Shown here: positions 34,923 through 46,132 of the stretch, one piece after another
Numbering within the stretch: position 1 is the stretch's first letter
Layout of the letters: each line of letters begins with the position of its first letter
Source of the DNA: Periplaneta americana
Taxonomy: Eukaryota; Arthropoda; Insecta; Blattodea; Blattidae
NCBI RefSeq assembly: GCF_040183065.1
Contig: NC_091119.1
Coordinates: 207,363,798 to 207,427,797, forward strand
Length of the DNA: 64,000 bases
Direction of reading: 5' to 3'
Notes under the pieces: generated by a model
The model's database searches: none
What the model saw: the letters and a program-made list of their open reading frames with translations, nothing else
What the model was told of the DNA's origin: nothing
Made by a program: the position numbers and the translations under genes

Positions 34923-35612
34923 ATAGAGGTATGAGAGAGAATCTCTATGTAGGCTATATATGTACTTTCAATTGTTTATCATAACCGTTGCTGTTTTAAT
35001 TTTCAATTGTTACTGAGTCTCGCATTATTCAGTTGTTCACGTCATCCTGTCCATCAGTCAAATCATGCAGTTAATTCAATTTCAACAGAAATAAAACAAA
35101 ATCATATTAATATTGTGGAATAACCAGCAACAACCACAGGTATGTTATTTATCAGAGTGGCACACAAGTGCAGCATAGTCAACAAGAAAATTAATATAAT
35201 AATCAATGCTCAATTGCTGGTGAAAGGATTATTGACAAATGTCTGAAGTGTAAAGGAAATAATATGCGAAACAAATATCTAGCATGGGGATTAAATCACT
35301 TTACTAGCTGATATTTTGTAAGAAAGGTGCGCTATACTTCAGAATACCACATAAGTACTTACGTACAAAGACTGTGCAAATTAAAAATAATAATTAAAAA
35401 TCATGTATCTTACTGATGGCACAAGGGCAGATAAATAAATAAGTACATAAGAAAGATATTTTTCCTGGACTAAAAATAAATAATTCAATAAAGCAAGAAC
35501 TACATATGTACCGGTACTTATGCGGGATTCTGAAGTCGGAACGTTGTTGAAAATGCCCAAGAATATTCAGAACTACCAACAATTACTAGTTAATATATTC
35601 TAATATGGCAGA
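34923..35612. other. No gene recognised
   Basis: AT-rich sequence. I see no motif or repeat end that I can defend. Confidence 0.4.
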
Positions 35613-36045
35613 TAAGTGCTATAGAAGACGAAGCAGCTGTATCAGAAGACGAAAAAGGATTTTCTATTTTAAGGGAAGAAGTTGAACTAGCGCTTAAGGA
35701 AATGAAGAATGGGAAAGCAGCAGGAGTTGATGGAATCCCCATTGAATTAGTGAAATGCTTGGGTGAAGACAAGATGGGAATTCTATCATTATGCAACGAA
35801 ATATATGAGAAAGGCGACTGGCCTGAAGATTTCATGGAGACAGTGTTGCTTCCAATAACGAAGAAAAATAATGCAAAGAAATGTAACGGGGTTCAGGATT
35901 ATCAGCCTGATATCGCACTCGGCGAAGATTCTTCTGCAAATATGAATCGATGTTTATATTCTAAGATGGAAGAAGAGCAGTTTGGCTTCAGGAAGGGAAA
36001 AGGTACGAGAGATGCAATTGCACTGCTATGAACAATCGACTAAGA
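35613..36045 (+). mobile_element. LINE family B (RTE-like), 5' part of a split RT
   Basis: The frame reads EEVELALKEMKNGKAAGVDG, IPIELVKCLGEDKMGILSLC, EIYEKGDWPEDFMETVLLPI, a degraded YRxISL region, then MEEEQFGFRKGKGTRDAIAL and a stop. These are the RT fingers motifs (NGKAxGxDGIPxE…LLPIxKK…FGFRxGxGTxDAI). The palm motif A (VDLEKAFD) is missing. The copy seems to continue at 38008 after about 1.96 kb of other sequence. Confidence 0.8.
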
Positions 36046-36193
36046 ATACCTAAATAGGGTTGCCAGGTTGAGCTATCGCCAAACACAGAGATTTACGATG
36101 TCTATAAAATTAATTATTATTATCAATGTAATCTTCATCATACGAGGTTTGGTGACGTATATACGTCCGTTGATGTGACATATTAATGAATTT

Positions 36194-37235
36194 GTTGTTG
36201 TTGTTTTCTAATGCCAGGCATTTGACAATAAAGTCATTTGACCTCTTGCACTCCAATATTTTTCAAAGATATTATCATGGCCAGCCACTGAAGCACAGAT
36301 TTTGAGGTGTTCCGAATCCATTTCTTGGTTTGAGTTGCACAATGGGCAGTTAGGGGACTGATATATTCCAATTCTATGCAGGTGTTTGGCCAAACAATCA
36401 TGGCCTGTTGCCAATCTAAATGCAGCTACAGACGATTTGCGTGGTAAATCGGGAATTAACTGTGGATTTTGATGCAGAGAGTTCCATTTTTTCCCTTGAG
36501 ATTGTGCTATCAAATTTTGTTTGTTGAAGTCTAAGTATGTAGATTTAATAAATCTCTTCACAGAGTAATACGTAGTTTAGTAACAGGTCTGCAAGTAGCA
36601 GTGCTGCCCTTCTTTGCTAAAGCATCCACATTCTCGTTTCCCAGGATTCCACAATGGGATGGTATCCATTGGAATACAATTCTTTTATTGAGTGATATTA
36701 ATTGAGAGAGCATTTTAGTTATTTCTGCTGTTTGAGATGAAGGTGTGTGTTTAGAGACTATTGATAGAATAGCTGCCTTGGAGTCTGACAATATAACTGC
36801 ATTCTTAAATTTATTGATGTGGCATGGAAGATTCCTGAGACATTCACTTATTGCAACGATTTCTCCATCAAAACTTGTTGTTCCATACCCAAGAGATCTA
36901 TAAAGTGAGAAGAGACAGCACGTAACACCTGCACCGGCACCTTGTTCTCTGGAGATCAAGGATCCGTCAGTGTATAAATGAAGCCAGTTTTGTGGAGGGT
37001 ACCTAATATTAATTGTCTCTAAAGACAATTGTTTTAGTATTTCAGTGTTTACTTCTGATTTTAGTATTTCTTCTGTTAAATTTAGATTATATTCTATATT
37101 TAATAGAGTTAAAGGGTTTGGTTTAATTTGTAGGTTTTCTTTTAAATTCGGGATATTGATTTTCTGTTTTAATTCTTGAACAATGGATATGAAACTTTTT
37201 TGAGTTTTCAATCTACAGAGAGGACTGTATGAATG
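36194..37235 (-). mobile_element. LINE family C with RNase H, 3' copy with target duplication
   Basis: ATATTAATGAATTT (14 bp) stands at 36180-36193 and 37236-37249. The RNase H frame (36558-37211) keeps all four acidic residues: YTDGS, FDGEIVAI, ILSDSKAA, GNENVDALAK. After one frame slip near 36590 the C-terminal frame (36208-36561) gives AAFRLATGHDCLAKHLHRIG and CPLCNSNQEMDSEHLKIC, the zinc knuckle. The 3' end is TTTATTGTCAAATGCCTGGC, then ACAACAACAA. It is 5'-truncated and belongs to the I/R1/Jockey-with-RNase H type. Confidence 0.88.
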
Positions 37236-37240
37236 ATATT

Positions 37241-37527
37241 AATGAATTTAAATACTATTATAGTTACAATCATGCCATGGTATGAAAGGAAAATTTCACA
37301 ACCTCGAGTGGGATTCGAACCTGCAACTTCCTATACTCCGGTCAGGCGCTCTACCACTGAGCTATCGAGTTTGTCTCACGCCAAAGGCTTGGAATCATCC
37401 TTTCATACTGGCGACTCTGTTATAGAGTACTGTCCATAGCATCTGATCTAGTCAGCACTGCTTATGGGTGTGAAGAAACTTTACATACCATGGCATGATT
37501 GTGACTATAATAATATTTAAATTCATT
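37241..37527. mobile_element. 44-bp inverted-repeat element with tRNA-like core
   Basis: 37241-37284 and 37484-37527 are reverse complements with two mismatches in 44 bp (AATCATGCCATGGTATG inside). On the - strand 37375-37295 reads as a tRNA-like head: CTCGATAGCTCAGTGGTAG and GCAGGTTCGAATCCC. CCTTTCATAC (37399-37408) also pairs with GTATGAAAGG (37280-37289). It may be a MITE that took up a tRNA-like promoter, or an inverted SINE arrangement. Confidence 0.7.
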
Positions 37528-38007
37528 TATTATTATCACTATTATTGGGCGTATTATTATTGTTATTATTTTTATTATTATACCCATTATAATTAATTAT
37601 TTTTATATTTAATTTTGTATTGCAAGATAAAGGATCGGTTAAAAATTCAACAATATCAGATTTGGTTTGATGGAAAAATTAATATTTGAAATCGTGAAAA
37701 AAAAAAAAAATACGTTTTCAACAAGTTTCTTAACTTTTAATGCCAGATTTGCAGAATTTTGGAATTTATTTCTCCGTCAAATAAAATTCAACCAATGGTG
37801 AAATTTTTAGGCATGGCACAGAAAAATATGCTCTCTTAAGTGCATAACAATTGATTTTTCAGAGAGTTACACAAAAAACTTTTAAAATTGTTAAAAATTC
37901 AGCAATAATGAAATCTTTACTGTATTAAGAACAGACGTAGGCCTACCTTTAAAATTTGTATTTCTTGGAGCTCCTTGCAGATTTTAGAAGTCTCTTGTTT
38001 TCCAAGG

Positions 38008-39489
38008 CTACCTCAATGAGTCAAAGTCAGAATAGGAGAAGAAATTTCAGAAGAATGTGAAATAGGGAGAGGAGTACGACAAGGATGCCCTTTATCACAT
38101 ATCCTGTTCAACATCTATTTGGAGTACTGGTATTTAGTTGTTGTTGTTTTCTAATGCCAGGCATTTGACAATAAATTAAATGGCAAGTTGTAGCTGATTT
38201 AAGTGAACACCATATTTTAACACAACCCCCAGAATGTCTGGAGGACCATACCTGCTGTTGGTCGACAGGTCCACTGGACCTAGTTGGGAGATCTTGTTGA
38301 TCACCAGATTTCCCTCCTTAAGCCACTGGAGGACGATTTTAGTGCCATAGGAGGTCAGCACTAGGAACAGAAAAATAGGAAGGGTAGGAAGGAAAGTGAA
38401 ATGAACCCCTAGGCCTCGAATGCTCTAATGCCGTCGGGGTCGAAGAAAGTAAGAGTTCAGTCAGAGGACTGGATAGGAAAGGGTAAAGAGGGAATTAGGT
38501 ATTGAATAGAAAAAAATTATACCAAATTCGGTCATTAACTCATCAAGCTGACCAGTGCTAATTGATGAGTAGCCCCTCCTTTAGTTCAGCTTGTAAATTA
38601 TGCTTACTAACAGCTGCACCACGGGAAGGTAGGGATGGGACATTGGGTATTTAGTGAAGAACTGTTTTCAGAACATGGGAGAATTGATAGTAGGAGGAAG
38701 AAGAATCAAGTGTATAATATTTACTGACGATATGGCGTTGTTAGCAGAAGAGGATATGCTACTGGACCTAAATGACAGCTGTGAGCAGTATGGAACGAAG
38801 ATAAGTGCCAACAAGACGAAGACCGTGGTTATAGGAAGAAAAGTGAACAAGGTAAACTTGCGAATTATAAATGAAGCAGTAGAGCAAGTGGACAGCTTCA
38901 AATACTTGGGGTGTACTATAAGCAGTAACATGAGCTGCTGCCAGGAAGTCAAAAGGAGGAAAGCAATGGCAAAGGAAGCTTTTAATGGAAAAAGGAGCAT
39001 CTTCTGCGGATCTCTGGAGAAAAAACTAAGGAAGAGACTAGTGAAGTGCTTTGTGTGAAGTATAGCATTGTATGGGGCAGAAACATGGACATTACGATGG
39101 AGTGAAGAGAAGTGAATAGAAGCATTTGAAATGTGAATATGGAGAAGGATGGAGCATGTGAAGTGGACAGAGTAAGAAACGAAGCTGTGTTGGAAAGAGT
39201 GAATGAAAAAAGAATGATGCTGAAACTGATCAGAAAGAGGAACAGGAATTGGTTGGGTCACTGGTTGGAAAGAAACTGCCTACTGAAGGATGCACTGGAA
39301 GGAATGGTGAACGGGAGAAGAGTTCATGGCAGAAGAAGATATCAGATGATAGACGACATTAAGATATATGGATCATATGTGAAGACAAAGAGGAAGGCAG
39401 AAAATAGGAAAGACTAGAGAATGCTGGGTTTGCAGTGAAAGACCTGCCCTTGGGCAGAACACAATGAATGAATGAATGAATGAATGAGA
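38008..39489 (+). mobile_element. LINE family B (RTE-like), 3' part, with nested insert
   Basis: 38008-38128 encodes RT motif B (IGEEISEECEIGRGVRQGCP, LFNIYLE). After a 507-bp insert (38139-38645) the frame resumes with GELIVGGRRIKCIIFTDDMA (motif C), KISANKTKTVVIGRKVNKV, NMSCCQEVKRRKAMAKEAFN and FCGSLEKKLRKRLVKCF. Further frames give NWLGHWLERNCLLKDALEGM, then NGRRVHGRRRYQMIDDIKIY. The tail is a GAAT array (39465-39489). There is no RNase H. Frame slips and stops make it dead. Confidence 0.88.
38139..38645 (-). mobile_element. 507-bp element sharing its 3' end with LINE C
   Basis: GGTATTTAGT (10 bp) flanks it at 38129-38138 and 38646-38655. Its - strand 3' end TTTATTGTCAAATGCCTGGC, then ATTAGAAAACAACAACAAC, matches the 3' end of LINE C (36194-36234). 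The rest does not match the visible LINE C. I see no tRNA-like head or ORF. It may be a SINE that uses the LINE C machinery, or the 3' UTR of a related LINE. Confidence 0.75.
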
Positions 39490-39540
39490 CCAAAATTGAT
39501 AATTTTCATTAGATCATTATTTTATTGTTTTACGTAATTT

Positions 39541-39658
39541 TAAGGGTTTCATTCAGGATCCCTAAGGCAATAATGAAGTATCGTCCAAATTGGAAATGGT
39601 CACTTGGTCGACCTATGAAAAGATGGCCTTAACACTTCTTTTGGGACTGGTACTTGAC

Positions 39659-39661
<3 letters not shown>
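39541..39661 (+). mobile_element. LINE family F, extreme 3' end
   Basis: RIPKAIMKYRPNWKWSLGRP followed by MKRWP, a stop and a GATGAT array: the usual C-terminal RxPKxxxxYxPxGxRxxGRPxKRW of insect LINEs. The other piece of this family is at 55090-55440. Confidence 0.65.
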
Positions 39662-39701
<40 letters not shown>

Positions 39702-39711
39702 CGACGACGTA
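39661..39711. repeat. GAT microsatellite
   Basis: About 16 GAT/GAC units forming the tail of the LINE at 39541. Confidence 0.9.
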
Positions 39712-39810
39712 ATTTTAAGAGAATTTCAAGGGAATTTTACAGGTCATTTTTTGGAAATTTTTAGGTCGTAAACATCTGGGTCCTATATTAACAAATTAAA
39801 AAAGAATGAT

Positions 39811-40022
39811 TTGGTGAATTTGTTACAGGTAACTTTCCTGTGTTAACTGGAACTATTATAATTATTTTACCCTAGTTAATGACTAATTTTGGCTTGATAT
39901 TTGCCATCTAGACTAGAAATCTGGAGGATATAAAGCCGAAACTAGCCATCAACTAGAATACAGTTTCATAATATGTAGATTCAATTAACACAGGAGAGTT
40001 GTGCATATAACAAATTCACCAA
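39811..40022. mobile_element. 212-bp foldback MITE
   Basis: Left TTGGTGAATTTGTTAC and GTGTTAACTGGAA are inverted at the right end (TTGGTGAATTTGTTAT and GTGTTAATTGAAT when reversed). Inner parts AACTAGTTA-like and GCCGAAACTAGCCAT also pair, so the whole unit folds around about 39917. No target duplication is clear. Confidence 0.65.
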
Positions 40023-40765
40023 CTGATTAGTGATAAAAGTGTTAAAAATGTATGTAACTTATAGGTTCTTGTGTGATGTGTTTTATTGGAAAAAGCAAAC
40101 TATATTTTAGACTGATCCCATCGGCCACAATGTAATAGAAAACATTAACAAACAATTGACATAAGTGAATGTAGATTATGAATATAAAAATTGCTGCCAA
40201 CAAATTTAATTTTCTCTTTCAGTAGTAACAGAGAGTGGTGTCACAAGTGTGTACCAGTAGTCAAGATGTATATAAAAAAAAAAGGTAAGTGAACAAAGCA
40301 CTGTGTTATCTGAAGACAATGTCACAGAGGGATTCAATGTGATGTTGGTTTCAAGCATAAAACATCAAGCCTATTTGTAATTAAAGTAGCCTACACATAA
40401 TACAGTGAACACAATAGGAATATTAGCTAGGTACAGTAATAGCAATAAATGCAACAAGTGATTATATACAAACATGAAGTCACACTTACCTCATTCCATA
40501 TGTACTGGTGTGCAAACGTGAGAGCATTCTAAAAGAGTGGTGTTGGCAGGTTGCAGATGGTGCAGAGAATGAGGTTATGTTAAAAAACAGCCAGCCCGGC
40601 AGTCAGTCTGAAACACAACAAGGTACTATTTTTAATGCAAAACATATTTGCCCTGATTTGATTCTTTAGCTAATGTCCTAAACATATTTGAACAGTGAAA
40701 TGTTGAAAGAACATCAGTAACTACTTTAGCTGTTTTTAGTTTTGTACAAATCTTAAACTTGTTTA

Positions 40766-40975
40766 TATTTTTGGAAATCGTCAAACTCTAACGCCCAAGC
40801 CACTAATTACAACTCACTGGGAATCTAGACTCGAAACCATTCAGCCTTTAGGATGTTATATTAAGGAATTTTACAATGCAGTGATAGAAATTGCTGATGA
40901 ATCAGTAAACAAAATGGAGAGAGATGAAGCTGAAACACTTGCCCTAAAACTCAGAGATTTTAAGTGTTTATGTTT
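40766..40975 (+). pseudogene. hAT transposase internal fragment
   Basis: The + strand reads THWESRLETIQPLGCYIKEF, YNAVIEIADESVNKMERDEA, ETLALKLRDFK. TRWxSRxxAxxPxxxxxxxxxxALxExAxD…A…LxxxLxxFxF is the stretch before the insertion domain in ZMYM/TTF-type hAT transposases. A SINE-like tail (40985) cuts it off. No ends found. Confidence 0.65.
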
Positions 40976-40984
40976 GGTTGTACT

Positions 40985-41070
40985 TAGTATTAGTATTTAT
41001 TTATTTAACCTGGTAGAGATAAGGCCGTCAGGCCTTCTCTGCCCCTCTACCAGGGGTTGTATGCAGCTAT
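40985..41070 (-). repeat. Retroposon 3' tail fragment
   Basis: TATTTATTTATTTAACCTGG leads into AGAGATAAGGCCGTCAGGCC and CTTCTCTGCCCCTCTACCAG. A similar block (GCAGAGTTAAGGCCATAAGG) is at 23190. It looks like the TAAA-tailed 3' end of a SINE or LINE in - orientation. Confidence 0.55.
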
Positions 41071-41686
41071 GTTTTAAACAAAATTAATGTTACTAGTAAA
41101 CTGTTGCAAGGAATAAAAGACGGAATTATCTAGTGCCATAACAACTTCGAGAAATGTTCTTCAAAGCCTTAAAATCTCATAAATTATGAATCATTAAAAT
41201 GTTACAGTATTACCTACCTGATTTGATACCAACGTTTGAATGTACATGAGTGCTAGATAGAGTTGTAGTGCATTTCTTAATTCAATTTCAGCATGTTATG
41301 TTGCCTGTTTAATGAATAGTGAAGTGTCTCAGGTAAATAAAGAAGTGAGTGAGCGAATGAATGAATTAATTAATTAATTTTAAAGTGAACTAAAAGACTA
41401 ACTGATAAAAAATCTCTTTATAACCATAATGAATTCCATGAATGTAGTAAAATTAACTTGTGCTTTCAATTGAACTTGTACATGAGGTTCATAAGTTTAT
41501 GTTCATTTTTATTTTGCTTCTCTATTTGTATTTATCCTTAACAAATCATATAACTTGTATTAAGATTAATGGAGAATGAAATTATTATTATCATTATCAT
41601 CATCATCTTTAAACAATCAAGTTCTAGTGGTTCCGAAAAGAATTAAAAGAAACGTTTTGTGCCCCATATTTACGTCTGGTACAAAA

Positions 41687-41879
41687 GGGGAGTCTGTACT
41701 GCCATCCCATCAATGTAAAGCAGAGTAATAAAATATAAAGACCGTAATTTTAGCCTGTTACATACAATAATACTTGAAGAATAACCCCTAAAAGTTTCAA
41801 ATGTATATCTTATGTAAGTCCTGAGAAAAGTGCACCTAAATTAGATGAAATTTGCTGGGATAGGCAGTACAGACTCCCC
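41687..41879. repeat. 17-bp inverted repeat pair, possible MITE
   Basis: GGGGAGTCTGTACTGCC at 41687-41703 is exactly inverted at 41863-41879, with TCCCA inside both arms and similar AAAA-rich sequence outside. A small (about 200 bp) MITE is likely. Confidence 0.6.
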
Positions 41880-42742
41880 ATTGGCGCAAAAAAAAACCAA
41901 CACAACTATACAACTACGAAGCAATATTAGGAGTGCTTTGTAAGTTATAACGCTAATTCATTTCCAATCATAAACATGTCTCTAGGAAGTGCATATTGTT
42001 TCTCAATGGCCAGGGAGCTCTTTTTCCCAGTACAAGGCAGTGTTCCGATAATCGTTAGTCATTTGTGATGGACAACTTTTCCCGATTTTTAGCACCTAAA
42101 AATTCAAGCCTTAATTATTACAATAGTAGACAACAGACTGTTACGGCTTATTTCATACAGTTCATTAAATAGAGTCAAATCTTACAGCAAATTGTATTTA
42201 TATATCCTAATTACATTACCCTAATACCTTTATATATACTACCTTGAATTATAACAATTTCCTCAAATCTTCTGTCATTTTTAATAGAACCAGGCACATT
42301 GCCAGACTATTCTAAACATTTATTTATCCCGCCTTGATTTGAATCTGCTCGCCAATCGTGCTCTTATCTGCGACTCTGGTGTCAAAGATGTGAACTAGTG
42401 TATAGATTAAACTGTAATTGGAACTATACATATACCGGTATTCTTTCTATTATACAACAGCTTTCCTTTTATTTCTTCGTGGCTTCTAAATTACAATTAA
42501 TTTTACACATATTTCGTCGTGCCTTCGTTACTCCTACATTTCTGTACTATTATGTTAAAAAATTAAATTAAAGACAGTGTGCACAGAACATATTGTAAGG
42601 ACATCTGTTGAGGAATCGTTGAAGCTTCATGATGTTTATAAAAATTTGAGTGGTTCGTACATACTGTCATACGGTAAATTCTTGGACAAGAGGAGTTCCA
42701 ATATTCTCTTTTTTAAGGTAAGAAAAAACAAACAAAAGAGAC

Positions 42743-42749
42743 AAAAAAA
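42743..42749 (-). terminator. Pol III T-run terminator
   Basis: Seven T on the - strand begin 8 nt past the 3' end of the tRNA-Arg, the usual RNA polymerase III stop. Confidence 0.8.
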
Positions 42750-42756
42750 GTTAACT

Positions 42757-42829
42757 CGACCGTGACAGGACTCGAACCTGCAATCTTCGGATCCGAAGTC
42801 CGACGCCTTATCCATTAGGCCACACGGTC
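42757..42829 (-). tRNA. tRNA-Arg, anticodon TCG
   Basis: This 73-nt gene folds as a full cloverleaf: acceptor GACCGTG/CACGGTC, D stem GCCT/AGGC, anticodon stem TCGGA/TCCGA with loop CTTCGGA (anticodon TCG), T stem GCAGG/CCTGT with loop TTCGAGT, and discriminator G. A and B boxes are intact and a T-run follows. There is no intron and CCA is not encoded, as expected in eukaryotes. I recall animal tRNA-Arg(UCG) genes being almost identical. It decodes CGA and probably CGG. Unlike the SINE heads in this window, no SINE body follows. Confidence 0.95.
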
Positions 42830-44000
42830 TTCTGTAACTTCGGTTTCACAATACTGGTAATATTATACTTGCTCATCTTTTTCAATTACTGTTATACTAG
42901 TTGGATTGAAAACAATGATCCTTTGCATTTGTTGATACTAAAGTAATTATAACGATAAAATAGATGTAATATTATTAATGTTTAGTATGGTACGTACAAA
43001 TACAATACAAAAATACGCAATTAGTAGGTCAAGAAGGCCAACATCTGCAAAACGACCTTTTCTTTTGCTAAATTGTAAGTAGTAATGTTCTTATATCCTG
43101 AAAGTCTATTACAAACCCGTTTCGTTAAACTGCAGAATAATTCATCCTGAATAATTTATATACGCGCCGTGCTAGTAACCAAACAGAGAGAACCGACTGC
43201 AATCAAAGGGAACAGCGATGCCAACGTGTCAGTCAGCCATTCTCTATGAGTGTTGCCAACCCTGCTAGCGAAAATCATGCCATATGGCATATGCAATCAA
43301 AATTATGCCAGATTAGGTCCATTGCACGAAATTCGTGGCTAACGGAAGAAATTAGTGTGACGTCATGCCCTTAGCACTGCGCGCCGTGTTTCCAAATAAC
43401 TTTCGTGTTAAGAAAAATGGTTAATTATGTTTTTTGGGATAAACTTCAGTGTTTTGTCACTACAGTGAAAGGGACAGTAATTGTTTTAACCAGGCAAGCA
43501 TAAGGAGAACTCACCCTGCTTGACGCAGGAGGCCCTTGTCCTAATTGGATGTAGTGGGCTTATTTATTTATTATTTTTATGGATTCATAAGGTTTCCCTA
43601 GGATGAAACATTGAAGAGAACTTGAATACGGAATATAAGGTAACAGTGCCGTTTTAACGCATGGCGAACGCGGCGAGAGTGAAAGGAAAGTGTGCAGCTG
43701 CATAATTATAATTAATATAATACCGCTATCACGTTACATTATTAAACTGTTTAAATTTAACTGCTTGCATAAACAAGAATGCATTATTGAAAATCAAATT
43801 GGGTTATTTGTTGAGTGTGTGTTTATGATTTATCGCTATGAATAGTAACCACAACTCTCAGTTACATTTCCAATATAATATCGTCAACAATACTATTTAA
43901 TCACTTTCCAGCATGTGCACTATAATTCGATATGAAATCTTTATAATTATTATTATTATTATTATTATTATTACTACTACTATTACTATTACTACTACTA
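42830..44000. other. No gene recognised
   Basis: GTTGCCAACCCTG at 43252 resembles one hAT terminus but no partner was found. GGCCCTTGTCCTAATTGG…TTATTTATT at 43530-43570 looks like a retroposon tail. ATT and ACT repeats begin near 43945. Confidence 0.4.
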
Positions 44001-44919
44001 CTTACTTACTTACTTACTTACAAATGGCTTTTAAGGAACCCGAAGGTTCATTGCCGCCCTCACATAAGCCCGCCATCGGTCCCTATCCAGAGCAAGATTA
44101 ATCCAGTCTCTATCATCATATCCCATCTCCCTCAAATCCATTTTAATATTATCCTCCCATTTACGTCTCGGCCTCCCCAAAGGTCTTTTTCCCTCCGGTC
44201 TCCCATCTAACACTCCATATGCATTTCGGGATTCGCTCATACGTGCTACATGCCCTGACCATCTCAAACGTCTGGATTTAATGTTCCTAATTATGTCAGG
44301 TGAAGAATACAATGCGTGCAGTTCTGCGTTGTGTAACTTTCTCCATTCTCCTGTAACTTCATCCCGCTTAGCCCCAAATAATTTTCCTAAGCACCTTATT
44401 CTCAAACACCCTTAACCTATGTTCCTCTCTCAAAGTGAGAGTCCAAGTTTCACAACCATACAGAACAACCAGTAATATAACTGTTTTATAAATTCTAACT
44501 TTCAGATTTTTTGACAGCAGACTAGATGATAAAAGGTTCTCAACCGAATAATAACGCTCATTTCCCATATTTATTCTGCGTTTAATTTCCTCCCGAGTGT
44601 CATTTATATTTATTACTGTTGCTCCAAGATATTTTAATTTTTCCACCCCTTCGAAGGATAAATCTCCAATTTTTATATTTCCATTTCGTACAATATTCTG
44701 GTCACGAGACATAATCATATACTTTGTCTTTTCGGGATTTACTTCCAAACCGATCGCTTTACTTGCTTCAAGTAAAATTCCCGTGTTTTCCCTAATCGTT
44801 TGTGGATTTTCTCCTAACATATTCACGTCATCCGCACAGACAAGAAGCTGATGTAACCCGTTCAATTCCAAACCCTGCCTGTTATCCTGAACTTTCCTAA
44901 TGGCATATTCTAAAGCGAA

Positions 44920-44920
<1 letters not shown>
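44001..44920 (-). mobile_element. LINE family A, longest copy (RT palm to tail)
   Basis: The - strand begins within [22 protein letters not shown], then motif C as [12 protein letters not shown] (other copies I know have YADD), [65 protein letters not shown]. One extra A in CCCAAATAATTTTCC near 44381 shifts the frame. It continues in 44031-44405 to the usual GHVARM…GRPRRKWEDN…MNLRVP end and a TAAG array. No RNase H. An ATT array sits at its truncated 5' end. Confidence 0.9.

Positions 44921-44990
<70 letters not shown>
44920..44990. repeat. ATT microsatellite
   Basis: About 23 ATT units at the 5' edge of the LINE A copy. They give the spurious poly-N and poly-L frames. Confidence 0.95.
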
Positions 44991-46132
44991 ACATTCCTAA
45001 TGTAACACTCGACTTACATAATATTCTACAATTCGGTCAGCATTGCATCTGTCTGCACTTTCTACTGGACGCTCTCGTAATGGATGCCAGTATCTTTCCT
45101 ATTGGATTCCAGTCGTACCATCCACAATATTGCACACAATGTGCAGTCAGGATTTTACCGTTAACTACTGTATGTCCGCCATCAACTTGCTTCGTAGAAC
45201 TACAGTAGGTTTCCACAATACTTTATTGTAAACACTTTTTCACGCGAAACACTTGGATGCGGGAAAAACTAAGCATCCTGGGCGCACTGAGGAAATCTTT
45301 ATGTAGACGCTTTCCATGCAAGTTTTGAGATTTTCACATTTTGAACCAAAACACGTCTGTATCCAAGACAGCCCATTCGGGTGGAATAATGAAACAACCA
45401 CGTAACTTCGATCACTGATCTTCTAGGATTTGCATCATCCTGACATCTTCCACAGCTGATTTTTCTGGAAGGCGATCACATTTAATATGAGCCCATAGAA
45501 AATCATGACCAGATCAATGCAGCAATGTTCGTCAATCAACTAGAATCTAGAAAGCTTCAATTTTCAGGACTTCTTTATTTGGATGTTCTACATGTATTGA
45601 AACAATGTTTTTTGAAGTTTGTTAAATTTTGGAGGTTTTACAGAGGGGTAATGTGTTGAAAATCATTGAAAAAATATACGAATGGAGAAAAATAATTTCT
45701 CAGTAGGGAAATAAATTAAATAAAAACTATGCCCTACTGTTTCATTAGTTTTATTTCCATATCTTATAAACTTTATAATTATTTACCATTGCATATAAGA
45801 AACACGTCATATTTTACTTTCAGAAGGATGGTAAGAAGGACATTGATGGCAAATCCAATCTTCAGTGTCAATGATTTTAGCAATATTATGTTTTAGATAC
45901 TATTTGTTTTAACCTCATGTAATTGAGAAATCTGTACATTTAAACCTGATTTTATACTATTTCTTTTAAAACTTTTAACCTGTTTTTGTGATTATCTGGT
46001 GATTGTATATTTATTTTTGATTTTATTTTTACATTTATTCATATCGTAGTAGTCATGTATTATAAAATACACAGTGTGTGTGTATATATATACTCTGACG
46101 TTGTCTATGGCTGTAAATCGTTGAATGGCATT
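44991..46132. other. No gene recognised
   Basis: I see no defended feature. Open frames at 44900-45208 and 45043-45231 lack motifs. Confidence 0.4.

Noticed and set aside
43249-43264. GTTGCCAACCCTG as a hAT end
   Set aside because: It resembles the ends at 14929/16652 but no partner or duplication was found nearby.
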